Source: Affinundibacterium nitidum
GTDB taxonomy: Bacteria > Pseudomonadota > Gammaproteobacteria > Burkholderiales > Burkholderiaceae_D
DNA: 64,000 bases
Assembly (NCBI RefSeq): GCF_014284155.1
Contig: NZ_JACOFZ010000001.1
Span: 434,001-498,000, forward strand
Direction: 5' to 3'
The position numbers were made by a program, and so were the translations under genes. Positions 25,137-34,457 of this stretch are shown in pieces. The notes under the pieces were generated by a model. It did no database searches. It saw only the letters and a program-made list of their open reading frames with translations, and was not told the origin of the DNA. Each line of letters starts with the position of its first letter. Positions within the stretch are counted from its first letter, which is position 1.

Positions 25137-28100
25137 TCACTTCTCAGAGACATGTTCTGGATTGGGTAAATTCGACTCTTTCTTGCTTTGTTCAGTCTTT
25201 AGCTTATCTGCCTTTTGCTTTTCTAAAATCGTTTGGCGTTCTTTATTTTCCAACTCGGTCACGACTGGATTTTGCCAGGTCCCCGTAATTTTCAGTTCTT
25301 CGGTTGCAGCTCGTTTAAGCGGATCTTTAAATAGGAGTTGTGCCAAGAAGGTACTTACTCCTATCGCTGGATTTGCAATTAAACCGTACACCACTGAGGC
25401 AGCACCGAAATTCAAGTTAGCGATCCGCGCCACATGCAAATCTTGTGTTTCCTTAACGATATTGGCAGACCCCTCAGCAAGTACAGTCGCGCTAACGCTA
25501 CTCATCTTAAAATTATCCGTAGTTGCAACACCGTTGACAATATTGGCGGTCCCATTCACCGTATCAAAAGCAAAGCCTTCTGCAAACACATCGCGAAAAT
25601 CAAGAAATAAACGTCGTGGTAAAGACTGCATATTTAATACGCCAATCAATTTCGCCACACCGCCATCAACCTTCAGAAATTGGCCCGCATTCAGCTTCAA
25701 TTCCAGCTTCCCCGAAAGACTCGGCAAATCCAGTTCAAAAGGAAGTCCGGTCCAACGCAAATCTCCCTCAAGCTTACCCTTCCCTGAGCGTAGAAAATCA
25801 ACAAAGCCCAAGCGATCCAATAATTTTCCGGCATTACTAATGTCGAGCGAGTAATTCAACTGGGTTTGACTTAAGTCTTTGATCGCGGTCCATTTACCAG
25901 TTGCATTTAGTTCAGCATCCTCATTTTTCAAATGTAAGCGATCAATATTCCATTCTCGCCCTTCTGGGGTCACCGTATTACTCGCAGAAAGATCGGCCCG
26001 GCCGAATTTTTTGCCAAGTAACTCGAATTGATCTGCGTGAATTTCCAAAGCGGGCAACTGCTTAGTTGTATTTTTCGCTTGCAGAAGCTCACTCACATCA
26101 GCGGCCGCAGAGCGAGGAATGTACAAGCGTCCTAGTTTCGCAGAAATGAGGCCATTCTGATGCTTCTCGTTAGGTGGGATCCACTCAATCGAACCAGAAG
26201 CTTGCTTTGATTCCACATTGGCTTGCCATAGCTTACCCGACCGTGATCCGCCCAACACGATCTTCTCTATCTTCTTACCGAATATCTGTAATTCATCGGT
26301 CACCAAAGACACTCTATTAGGAAAAATATACTGCATCATTTCAGAATTGAGGACTGCATTATTGTCGGCCACAAGGTTTAGCTTATTTGGTGTGGAAACT
26401 AAGTTTTTCCAATCATCGAGATTGAGATTTTTTGACTCGACTTGCAGTGACAAACCATCTTCAGCCAAACTTGGCGTTGCATTAACGGCGACAGCCCCAC
26501 GCAAAACTTGGAATTTTGCGTTTCTATCAGTCAATCGTTTGCGCTGATAAACCGCCTGCAATAGTTCACCAGCACTCAATCGTATCGTATCGCGAGTCTC
26601 ACTTAATTCGCCAGAAGCGTCTGGTTGCATTTCGAAATGAAGCGGCAAATGTTCGGTTGGATTCTTATTAAATGGCGCCGGAAAATCGATACCAAAACCT
26701 TGTAGGTTACTATCGACTTGTAGCTCTAGTTGCCGACGTTTTACATTGATTTGAGCGAGGTAACGACTGTTTCCTGAAAGACGTTCAAGCAAGGGTGAAA
26801 AGTCAGCACCCTCGAAATGCTTTTGAATACCGTCGCTGGTGGCCAATCCATCTAACTTAATACGAATGACACCATCTTTTTGCGTACCTCCAGTTGCCGT
26901 TAAAGGCCCACCTAGAGCATTCGCTTTTAAAGTATTTAGATTTAATCCTCGTTCATTAAAATCAAGCTTGCCCGTCAATCCTGTAATTAGCGGCAATCCC
27001 GGTTGCAGGACCGTATCGTTAGCATTCAAAGTCAATACACCATTCACTTTCGAATCGATGATGGAATGCAAAGGTAACTGCAATTTCAAGGCCAATTGCG
27101 CAGCACCGTTGGCGCTTGAGTCATGTAAAAAATTTCCGATCCAATCATCGACAGGACTTGCTTTAACGTAGTTGAACATTGTTTGTAACGAACCAACAGC
27201 ATTTCCATCAATCACCAAGATAGACTCATGACTCGCTAAATCAGGGATCACAGCCAACACTTTGGACAAGGGAACTTGATTTGTTTGTGCTGTCTCAGCC
27301 CGAATTTCCATGCGAGCCTTGTCAAACACAAAGCTGCCCTTGATGTTATCGATCACGGGCCAAAACGGCGAGACACCGTCTTTCGACATCACACCAGGTA
27401 AGAAATTTAACTTGCCGTCGGCAATACTTCCTCGTACAACAAATTCACCCGTACTTTTTTGCTTGGAGTCCAGACTGGTAAATGGAAAATCCTGTAGGCG
27501 TCCCTTTAGACGTAAACTCACATTGTTTGCTTTACCCTCGAGCAAAGCATTGGCCAGCCAATGGCGCAGATGCTCCGGTGCTTTCTCTGGTATGAAACGA
27601 GCAATTGTTTTAACATCAAAGCCAGTCAAGTCGCCATTCAAGTCGACCTCGCCAAGATCGACTTGGCGCATATTTCGATGATGACTTCCATGTAAATGCG
27701 CGGTTGCGCCATTTTGCTCGAAACTTAAGTCTTGTATTTCAAAGCGGAAATCTTCGTTATTCTGCAGTTCCCATTTAGCGTTCATGCGTAACGAATCAAA
27801 CGGCATATCTGGATCGACAAAGTAACTGGGCAATTGCAAATGCAGTGCTTTGGAATCTAACGTCAGGCGGCCTGATTTTTCGTTGGCACTAATCCGACCA
27901 CTCACATTATCGAAGCCGGGGGTTGCCGGAAAACCAGCTTTCGCAGGCTGCTTGCCAATTTTTGGGCGCGCCAACTGCGCCTTAAGAGGTCGCATCTGTA
28001 GTTCAATGAATTCACCTTCGATCCTATAGGTCGAAATTTCTGGGAAAGTACCCTGCCAACTTGCCGTGAAATCGCGGAGTAAGCCTTTTGGTGCAACATC

Positions 28101-29405
28101 GATCAAAATCTGCCGTTGATCTGCAGGAATGGGCAAATGCTCAGCGAAATTTGCCAATGAATGCAAGTCCAACGACTTTGCATGAATTTCCACTTTTTCC
28201 GCTTGACCTTTACTCGCAGGGATATAGGTTTCGCGCAAACTGGTCGCTGGAAGTACAAGACCACTACGGGTCTTCATCGTCAAATTTTCAACCGCTAAAC
28301 TATGACCCGTTTGACCAAAAATATTAGGTAGGTAAGGATAGTCCTTGATTACACGCTCAGAAGCAATAATGCGCCCACTCACGCTTGCCATATCAAGTTC
28401 AGGCAAGTCACGACGAAAACGTCCAAAAACATCGAAAAGCTGAACATCTGCAGTGAAGTCGGACAAGTGCCCTGCTTCAATACGCAACCAGCAACGTAGG
28501 GCACCAAGGCCCTTGTCTAACTTAATGGGAAAAGGGAAATAGCGATGAATCGCTGGAATATCAGCCGCTTTGAGATCTGCATACATTTCGCCAGACCATG
28601 ACGCCAAATCCAAACGTTTTTTGGCAAAAACCGACTGTTTAAGAGAACCACGAATATCCAATGGAGCGGCCATTTGCGATGGAGGTGTTGCCTGCAAGGC
28701 GAATTGGTGAGTGCGCCACTGATTCTGCACGCGAAGATGTAAATCTTTAAGCTCAATCAGGGGCAAACCAGATAAGCGATCGTCCCAACTAATTGATCCG
28801 CCATTGATACTCAATTCAGATTGCGCCAATAGCCATTCGATGATGTGCTCATTACTACCGCTACCGCCCTTTGGATCAATTCGAAATCCTGCTACCTCTA
28901 TCAAACCAGCGCTATTGCGGGCAATTTGCAGGTGAGGTGAAACGATCTCAATACGTGAAAAACGCAAATCAAATACGAATAACGACCACCAAGATATCTG
29001 CGTATGAATCTCTGGCAAAGATAAATCTGCAATCCCTTGATCATTTAAGATTCGGAACTCTTTGATATTGATCTCGGGATGCCAACCACGCCACTCCGCT
29101 TGAAGACTCGCAAGCTTCACTTGGCGTTTTAGCTGGGTAGAGGCATATTGCTCAATTTCGGGTTTGTAACGTTCTACATTTGGCAAAGCCACGAAACGCA
29201 AAAACAAGAAAAGTAAGGCGAAGAAAAAATAGGCAAAGACTAAAAACTTGAAACACAAACGCGCGGCATGACGCGCTCCCCGCCCACTATGCAAGGCGGT
29301 GATCAAACAAAAACCTCGCAATGTACGCCAGAATTTTTTGAATCTAGAGTTTGAGGGTAAATCTGTTACCGATTGATCTCCCGATTTTTTTTCACCGGTT
29401 GACAT
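25137..29405 (-). CDS. yhdP: YhdP-family AsmA-like envelope protein
   Basis: A 1422-residue protein starting MSTGEKKSGD at the ATG at 29405; a TTG at 29417 is a less likely start. One N-terminal transmembrane helix (about residues 48-70) follows a basic cytoplasmic segment and anchors a very long periplasmic part of repeating beta strands, ending in an AsmA-like region and a charged Lys/Glu-rich tail. This is the DUF3971/TIGR02099 family. In E. coli YhdP, TamB and YdbH share a role in phospholipid transport between the inner and outer membranes. It is the first gene of the yhdP-nitrilase-tldD series and is divergent from glnE. Confidence 0.92.
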   Translation of the reverse strand: MSTGEKKSGDQSVTDLPSNSRFKKFWRTLRGFCLITALHSGRGARHAARLCFKFLVFAYFFFALLFLFLRFVALPNVERYKPEIEQYASTQLKRQVKLASLQAEWRGWHPEINIKEFRILNDQGIADLSLPEIHTQISWWSLFVFDLRFSRIEIVSPHLQIARNSAGLIEVAGFRIDPKGGSGSNEHIIEWLLAQSELSINGGSISWDDRLSGLPLIELKDLHLRVQNQWRTHQFALQATPPSQMAAPLDIRGSLKQSVFAKKRLDLASWSGEMYADLKAADIPAIHRYFPFPIKLDKGLGALRCWLRIEAGHLSDFTADVQLFDVFGRFRRDLPELDMASVSGRIIASERVIKDYPYLPNIFGQTGHSLAVENLTMKTRSGLVLPATSLRETYIPASKGQAEKVEIHAKSLDLHSLANFAEHLPIPADQRQILIDVAPKGLLRDFTASWQGTFPEISTYRIEGEFIELQMRPLKAQLARPKIGKQPAKAGFPATPGFDNVSGRISANEKSGRLTLDSKALHLQLPSYFVDPDMPFDSLRMNAKWELQNNEDFRFEIQDLSFEQNGATAHLHGSHHRNMRQVDLGEVDLNGDLTGFDVKTIARFIPEKAPEHLRHWLANALLEGKANNVSLRLKGRLQDFPFTSLDSKQKSTGEFVVRGSIADGKLNFLPGVMSKDGVSPFWPVIDNIKGSFVFDKARMEIRAETAQTNQVPLSKVLAVIPDLASHESILVIDGNAVGSLQTMFNYVKASPVDDWIGNFLHDSSANGAAQLALKLQLPLHSIIDSKVNGVLTLNANDTVLQPGLPLITGLTGKLDFNERGLNLNTLKANALGGPLTATGGTQKDGVIRIKLDGLATSDGIQKHFEGADFSPLLERLSGNSRYLAQINVKRRQLELQVDSNLQGFGIDFPAPFNKNPTEHLPLHFEMQPDASGELSETRDTIRLSAGELLQAVYQRKRLTDRNAKFQVLRGAVAVNATPSLAEDGLSLQVESKNLNLDDWKNLVSTPNKLNLVADNNAVLNSEMMQYIFPNRVSLVTDELQIFGKKIEKIVLGGSRSGKLWQANVESKQASGSIEWIPPNEKHQNGLISAKLGRLYIPRSAAADVSELLQAKNTTKQLPALEIHADQFELLGKKFGRADLSASNTVTPEGREWNIDRLHLKNEDAELNATGKWTAIKDLSQTQLNYSLDISNAGKLLDRLGFVDFLRSGKGKLEGDLRWTGLPFELDLPSLSGKLELKLNAGQFLKVDGGVAKLIGVLNMQSLPRRLFLDFRDVFAEGFAFDTVNGTANIVNGVATTDNFKMSSVSATVLAEGSANIVKETQDLHVARIANLNFGAASVVYGLIANPAIGVSTFLAQLLFKDPLKRAATEELKITGTWQNPVVTELENKERQTILEKQKADKLKTEQSKKESNLPNPEHVSEK

Positions 29406-29637
29406 CAGTAATGACAAATATATATTAGGGACAAATTAAACCTCAATTGAACAAACCTTCAACAGACACCGAAACAATTCAGGCTGTTCTATTTCACAAG
29501 CTTTTTAGGCATTTACACCAAGTCAACGTCAATTAACGAAGGCGACAGAATCACAATCGCTTACAATTCTCTCAAACCGCACGAAAACGACGCATTTTCG
29601 AATACCCAGACATTAGCATTTTGCAAGCATAAATTCA

Positions 29638-32358
29638 ATGAACGCCAATCATATTCAAAGCCTAGAGGGCTACCAATCCTCCCGATTTCTTAATCGTTGG
29701 CTTGCGGCAAAATCAGAACGATTGCCATCGTTAATCGAACAATCAGCATTATCAATGACGAAGCAAGATTTTGCGCAAATTTTACAAAATGAAATAGATT
29801 CGGGAGCAATCCTCAATGCAGCCATGCGCCGCACCCGCAATCTAGTCATGGCAAGTTTAATCAAACGCGATCTCGAAGGACAGGCAGAATTGCATGAGGT
29901 AGTGACCACAGTCAGCGAATTTGCCGACTTCGTGGTGCAAACCCATCTCCAATCTCTGATGGAAGAAATGGTGACAAACCACGGGGATCCGATTGGAGAG
30001 GAATCTGGTGAAAAGCAGGAACTGATTGTTTTGGGAATGGGCAAGCTCGGAGGCTTTGAACTCAATGTCTCTTCTGACATTGATCTCATCTTCTGCTACA
30101 ACGAAGATGGCGAAACCAAGGCCAGCGGCGAACAACGCCAACTTTCAAATCACGAATTCTTTAGTCGACTTGGAAAAAAACTGATCGCTGCGATTTCCGA
30201 AATTACCGAAGATGGTTTTTCATTCAGGGTAGACATGGCGCTGCGCCCGAATGGCGCATCCGGCCCACTCGTGGCTAGCTTCGGCATGATTGAAGATTAC
30301 TTCCTCGTACAAGGACGCGAATGGGAGCGTTACGCATGGGTGAAAGCACGTGCGCTTACTGGTAAACCATCTGACATCAACGTACTTGATAAAATGATCT
30401 TTCCCTTTGTATATCGCCGCTATCTCGACTATGGTGTTATCGATTCTCTTCGCAATATGCATCATCAGATCCGAGCAGAAGTAATACGGCAAGAGACACG
30501 GCATCCAGATCGAGGCATCAATGTCAAACTGGGTCGCGGCGGGATACGCGAAGTTGAGTTTCTAGCGCAAGTCTTTCAGTTGATTCGTGGAGGGCGAGAA
30601 GCACATCTACGAGATCGCTCCACTAGAGCCACTTTGCTTTGCCTTGCCGAGAAAGGCATCCTCGATGGCCTGTTAGTCGATCAATTGCTACAAGCCTACA
30701 ACTTTTTACGCAATGTAGAACATCGATTGCAATATCTGGACGATGCGCAAACCCATATTTTCCCCGCCAAATTAGACGACCAAACGATAGTCGCACGAAT
30801 GATGGGCTATCCCAGTGTTGAAGCACTCAATCAAGTCCTGGTGCCATACATGCAGTTTGTCGCCGAACAATTCGATGCCATTTTCAAAGAAAAATCTGAC
30901 AATGAGGAACATCAACTAGACGCTTCCACGATGTCAGATCAAGAGGCACATGAAAATATCGTTAGCCATCTGCAATCACTGCAGTTCCACGATATGAAGG
31001 ATGTCGCTACGCGTATCGCAACAACTTGGCAATCCACCAAAATACAAGCACTGAGCGAATCTACCCAACAAAAAATGGCAGGACTCATCAACGCCGCGCT
31101 GCTCACGATAGCAAAACAAAAAGAAGCGCAATTAGAGACGATCAGTCGCTTCCTCGATTTCCTCGAGCAAATTGCTAGGCGTACCGCCTATCTTTCTTTG
31201 CTTACAGAGTTTCCTCATGCACTTGAACGAGTCGTGCGCATGATGGCCGCAAGCGATTGGGCTGCAAAATTCCTCAATCGCCACCCAATTCTCCTAGATG
31301 AACTTTTAGACGAATCGGTATTACACCAAGTGCCCGACTGGATAGAATTTGAAAGCGAGTTGATGCAGGCGCTCCAAGCGCATGAAGGCGATATTGAAAG
31401 CCAATTAGATACACTTAGGGAATATCATCATGCACTACTGTTTCGTCTATTGGCGCAAGATCTTGAAGGTCGCGTTTCAGTTGAACACTTGGCAGATCTG
31501 TTATCGAAATTAGCAGACATTATGGTCGAAGCAGTGGTGCAAAGCGTATGGAAAACCATACCCAATCGCCATCTTGAGCGACCACAGTTTGCTGTCATTG
31601 CCTATGGTAAGTTAGGTGGTAAAGAGCTCAGCTATGCCTCAGATCTAGATGTGATTTTTCTCTACGATGATGAAGACCAAGAAGCGCCGGCATTGTATGC
31701 AAAACTTGCGCAGCGTTTTATTACTTGGATGACGACCCATACATCATCTGGCATTTTATTCGACATCGATATCGCGCTTAGACCTGATGGCGCAAGCGGA
31801 CTAATGGTTTCTTCGTTGGCAGCATTTGAACGCTATCAAGAAAAGTCGGCTTGGTTGTGGGAGCACCAAGCCCTGACAAGAGCACGTTTCTGTGCTGGCG
31901 ATCACTCCATTGGCGAGAAATTTGAACAGATACGTCGACAAGTCCTCAGTCAAATTCGAGAGCCTCAAAAGTTACGCGAAGAAGTGATACACATGCGCAA
32001 ACGTATGCGCGATGCCAATGTCAATCGTAGCAAATTGTTTGACCTCAAACATGACGAAGGCGGCATGATTGATATCGAGTTTATCGTGCAGTATCTCATC
32101 CTCATGCATGCAAACAAGTATCCAGAACTAACCGGCAACTTGGGTAATATCGCGCTACTTAAACGTTGTGGGCAGCTCGGTTTAATTGATGAAAAGCTCG
32201 CCAATGAGACCGCAAACACTTATCGCGTCCTTCGCAAATACCAGCATAATATTCGTTTACAAGGTGAAGAAAAAGCACGCGTCGCGAAAGAAAAACTTGC
32301 CGATGTCTGCATGGCTAGCCTTCAACTGTGGAGCAGTTTATTTTCTCCTGAGGGATAA
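29638..32358 (+). CDS. glnE: Bifunctional glutamine synthetase adenylylase/deadenylase
   Basis: A 906-residue enzyme with two nucleotidyltransferase domains that attach AMP to or remove it from glutamine synthetase in response to PII. The first catalytic site is LGGFELNVSSDIDLIF near residues 138-150 and the second is LGGKELSYASDLDVIFLYDDE near 660-675. Both Asp pairs are intact. The linker has a GRGGIREVEF motif and the C-terminal part HDEGGMIDIEF. It is slightly shorter than the E. coli protein (about 945) but collinear. It is divergent from yhdP, with 232 bp between starts, and is closed by a bidirectional terminator. Confidence 0.96.
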   Translation: MNANHIQSLEGYQSSRFLNRWLAAKSERLPSLIEQSALSMTKQDFAQILQNEIDSGAILNAAMRRTRNLVMASLIKRDLEGQAELHEVVTTVSEFADFVVQTHLQSLMEEMVTNHGDPIGEESGEKQELIVLGMGKLGGFELNVSSDIDLIFCYNEDGETKASGEQRQLSNHEFFSRLGKKLIAAISEITEDGFSFRVDMALRPNGASGPLVASFGMIEDYFLVQGREWERYAWVKARALTGKPSDINVLDKMIFPFVYRRYLDYGVIDSLRNMHHQIRAEVIRQETRHPDRGINVKLGRGGIREVEFLAQVFQLIRGGREAHLRDRSTRATLLCLAEKGILDGLLVDQLLQAYNFLRNVEHRLQYLDDAQTHIFPAKLDDQTIVARMMGYPSVEALNQVLVPYMQFVAEQFDAIFKEKSDNEEHQLDASTMSDQEAHENIVSHLQSLQFHDMKDVATRIATTWQSTKIQALSESTQQKMAGLINAALLTIAKQKEAQLETISRFLDFLEQIARRTAYLSLLTEFPHALERVVRMMAASDWAAKFLNRHPILLDELLDESVLHQVPDWIEFESELMQALQAHEGDIESQLDTLREYHHALLFRLLAQDLEGRVSVEHLADLLSKLADIMVEAVVQSVWKTIPNRHLERPQFAVIAYGKLGGKELSYASDLDVIFLYDDEDQEAPALYAKLAQRFITWMTTHTSSGILFDIDIALRPDGASGLMVSSLAAFERYQEKSAWLWEHQALTRARFCAGDHSIGEKFEQIRRQVLSQIREPQKLREEVIHMRKRMRDANVNRSKLFDLKHDEGGMIDIEFIVQYLILMHANKYPELTGNLGNIALLKRCGQLGLIDEKLANETANTYRVLRKYQHNIRLQGEEKARVAKEKLADVCMASLQLWSSLFSPEG

Positions 32359-32375
32359 ATAGAGTATCAAGAAAT

Positions 32376-32408
32376 AAAAAAGGCTTTGAATCAATCAAAG
32401 CCTTTTTT
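32376..32408. terminator. Bidirectional intrinsic terminator between glnE and pbpG
   Basis: GGCTTTGA (32382-32389) pairs with TCAAAGCC (32395-32402) around a 5-base loop. It is flanked by A6 on the left and T6 on the right, so it works for glnE on the plus strand and for the convergent endopeptidase gene on the minus strand. Confidence 0.92.
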
Positions 32409-32439
32409 ACGTTTTAATGTCATTACGTTTTAATGTCAT
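32408..32439. repeat. Perfect 16-bp tandem duplication
   Basis: TACGTTTTAATGTCAT occurs twice in direct succession, at 32408-32423 and 32424-32439, just after the shared terminator and 10 bases before the pbpG stop. It looks like a recent slippage duplication. No function is apparent. Confidence 0.85.
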
Positions 32440-32448
32440 CCAGCCAAA

Positions 32449-33549
32449 TTACATGTACTGTTTTGCCTGTGGGTGCATAGTATTTTGTATCCACTTCTTA
32501 ATGCGTCCCGCATCTGCTAAGCGAGAATACTTGCCTTTGGAGTCAAGGAAAACCATCACTACAGCACGTCCTTCAATAATCGCCTGCATCACGAGGCAAC
32601 GTCCCGCTTCAGCAATATAACCGGTCTTCTGCAGACCGATTTGCCATTCGGAGTCAGCCACCAATTTATTTGTTGTGCCATATTCCAAAGTACGGCGACC
32701 ATTCGGATTTGGTGTGACGACATATTTCGAATCAGTCGAGTATTCGCGAATCAATGGATACTGATATGCCGCATTAATCAATTTCACCAAATCTCGGGCA
32801 GATGCCACATTCTTACTGGAGAGACCACTTGAATCGACATAACTCGTGTCGTTCATTCCTAATTGTTTCGCTTTCGCATTCATCGCATTAACGAAGGCGG
32901 CTAAACCGCCGGGATAGTTGCGTCCCAAAGCAGAGGCTGCGCGATTCTCTGAGCTCATCAAAGCAATATGAAGTAAATCTGCACGCGACAACTTCGCGCC
33001 AACTTGGAGTCGAGAGCCTGTGCCTTTCTCCTTGTCCAAATCTTCATTCGTAATTTCAATGACTTCATCGAGATCTTGTTTCGCTTCAACCACGACCAAG
33101 CTAGTCATTAACTTCGTAATCGAAGCAATAGGTAATGAAACCTCAGAATTCTTCTCGAACAGAACTTTTGAACTATCTTGATCGACAACAAAAGCGACAT
33201 TTGACGCTAACGCCAATGGATCATCAGAGTGTTTAAGGCCAGCACGATCGCCGTTACTAGGACGATCTTCAACCTCGACTCTATGAGCGGCAACTTGCTT
33301 CTTGCCACGATGTTTTGTTGACTTCGCGAGCGTAGCGCCGTGTTTTTGACGTTTACTCGCTTTACTTGCCACTTGTTTTGACTTTGCAGAGGCTGATTTC
33401 GCTACATGTTTTTTATGGTGCGCGGCATTCGCTTCAGACATCATTCCCAAAGTTAATGCTGGAACGAGCGCGACAATGGCAAAAAGTGAGGCCCCGCTGG
33501 TGAATGTAAACATCGACTTCCCCATCGACTTCAGCTTTAATGCAAGCAT
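32449..33549 (-). CDS. pbpG: D-alanyl-D-alanine endopeptidase (PBP7-like, S11)
   Basis: A 366-residue periplasmic serine peptidase cutting peptidoglycan cross-links. AAGGAG precedes the ATG at 33549. After a hydrophobic signal segment (about residues 12-42) comes a Lys/His-rich low-complexity linker (about 43-100), then the S11 domain. The three active-site motifs are SITK (S143, K146), SEN (S200) and KTG (308-310). There is no C-terminal amphipathic anchor helix of the PBP5 type, in line with PBP7. Overall assignment is firm; endopeptidase versus carboxypeptidase follows from the family. Confidence 0.92.
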   Translation of the reverse strand: MLALKLKSMGKSMFTFTSGASLFAIVALVPALTLGMMSEANAAHHKKHVAKSASAKSKQVASKASKRQKHGATLAKSTKHRGKKQVAAHRVEVEDRPSNGDRAGLKHSDDPLALASNVAFVVDQDSSKVLFEKNSEVSLPIASITKLMTSLVVVEAKQDLDEVIEITNEDLDKEKGTGSRLQVGAKLSRADLLHIALMSSENRAASALGRNYPGGLAAFVNAMNAKAKQLGMNDTSYVDSSGLSSKNVASARDLVKLINAAYQYPLIREYSTDSKYVVTPNPNGRRTLEYGTTNKLVADSEWQIGLQKTGYIAEAGRCLVMQAIIEGRAVVMVFLDSKGKYSRLADAGRIKKWIQNTMHPQAKQYM

Positions 33550-33737
33550 GAATTGCTCCTTCTAACAAAAAAATTCCTAACGGAAAGAAGTTTAACAAAT
33601 TTGCGATAATTCGCAAGAAAATTAAACACTTAGCGCAACTTCTTCAGCAAATACCTTCGCAGATGTGGTTCATCATATCAAAGGATTCCTAAAGAGCAAG
33701 AAAATTTATCACCCGCCTCAATCGTAAACCACTGTCC

Positions 33738-34457
33738 TTAATCAAGAAATTTCGTAAATTCTGTCAAGTCTGCGCGCTCCGTCACAAGCGAATTTTCAAT
33801 CTTGTCGAGATCGGCGTAACCAAGCGCCATGCCGCAAACGACCATTTCTTCTTCGGGCATGTCTAAAACCGATCGAATGATTTTATGATATTGAGTAAAA
33901 GCCGCCTGCGGACAGGTATCCAAACCTCTGCCCCGGGCCGCGATCATGATATTTTGCAAGAACATGCCATAGTCTAACCATGAACCCTGCTCCATGATTC
34001 GGTCGATAGTAAAGATTAATCCAACTGGCGCGTCAAAAAATAGGTAATTCCGACCATGCTGCGCATGCATCCCTGCCTTATTTTCTCGTCCTAATCCGAG
34101 TAAAGCATACAGATCCCACCCCACTTTTCGGCGCCGATCAATATATGGACTACGCCACTCAACCGGATAGTATTTGTATTCTTCCGTGTGGGTTTTAGCG
34201 ACTTCAGGTGCATTATGCACAGCTAAGATTTCTTGCTCAAGTTTCGCTTTTGTCGCGCCTGTCAAGACATAGACTTTCCATGGTTGCGTATTGGTGCCAG
34301 ACGGTGCTCGCGATGCGACCTTGATTAATTCGGCGATATCTTCGTGCGCTATGGTTTTAGGCAAGAAAGCACGAATTGATCGACGACTTGTGATCGCTTG
34401 GTCGACCGTGTTTTGTTGTTCAGTCCGAATCATCATCATCCCTTTACTGTTTATCAT
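33738..34457 (-). CDS. Nitroreductase-family flavoprotein (second copy)
   Basis: A 239-residue FMN oxidoreductase with SRRSIRAFLPKTI and APSGTNTQPWKVYVL, the two FMN-binding signatures, and VCGMALGYAD near the C-terminus. It resembles PnbA-like nitroreductases and differs clearly from the nitroreductase at 22 kb. Its ATG at 34457 overlaps the TGA of the DinG-like helicase gene by 4 bases (ATGA), so the two are translationally coupled. The physiological substrate is unknown. Confidence 0.88.
   Translation of the reverse strand: MINSKGMMMIRTEQQNTVDQAITSRRSIRAFLPKTIAHEDIAELIKVASRAPSGTNTQPWKVYVLTGATKAKLEQEILAVHNAPEVAKTHTEEYKYYPVEWRSPYIDRRRKVGWDLYALLGLGRENKAGMHAQHGRNYLFFDAPVGLIFTIDRIMEQGSWLDYGMFLQNIMIAARGRGLDTCPQAAFTQYHKIIRSVLDMPEEEMVVCGMALGYADLDKIENSLVTERADLTEFTKFLD

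Noticed and set aside
25084-25854. A 256-codon plus-strand frame at the end of yhdP
   Set aside because: It is fully antisense to conserved yhdP and nitrilase coding sequence and has no recognisable domain; its Ser/Lys-rich composition is that expected of a shadow frame.
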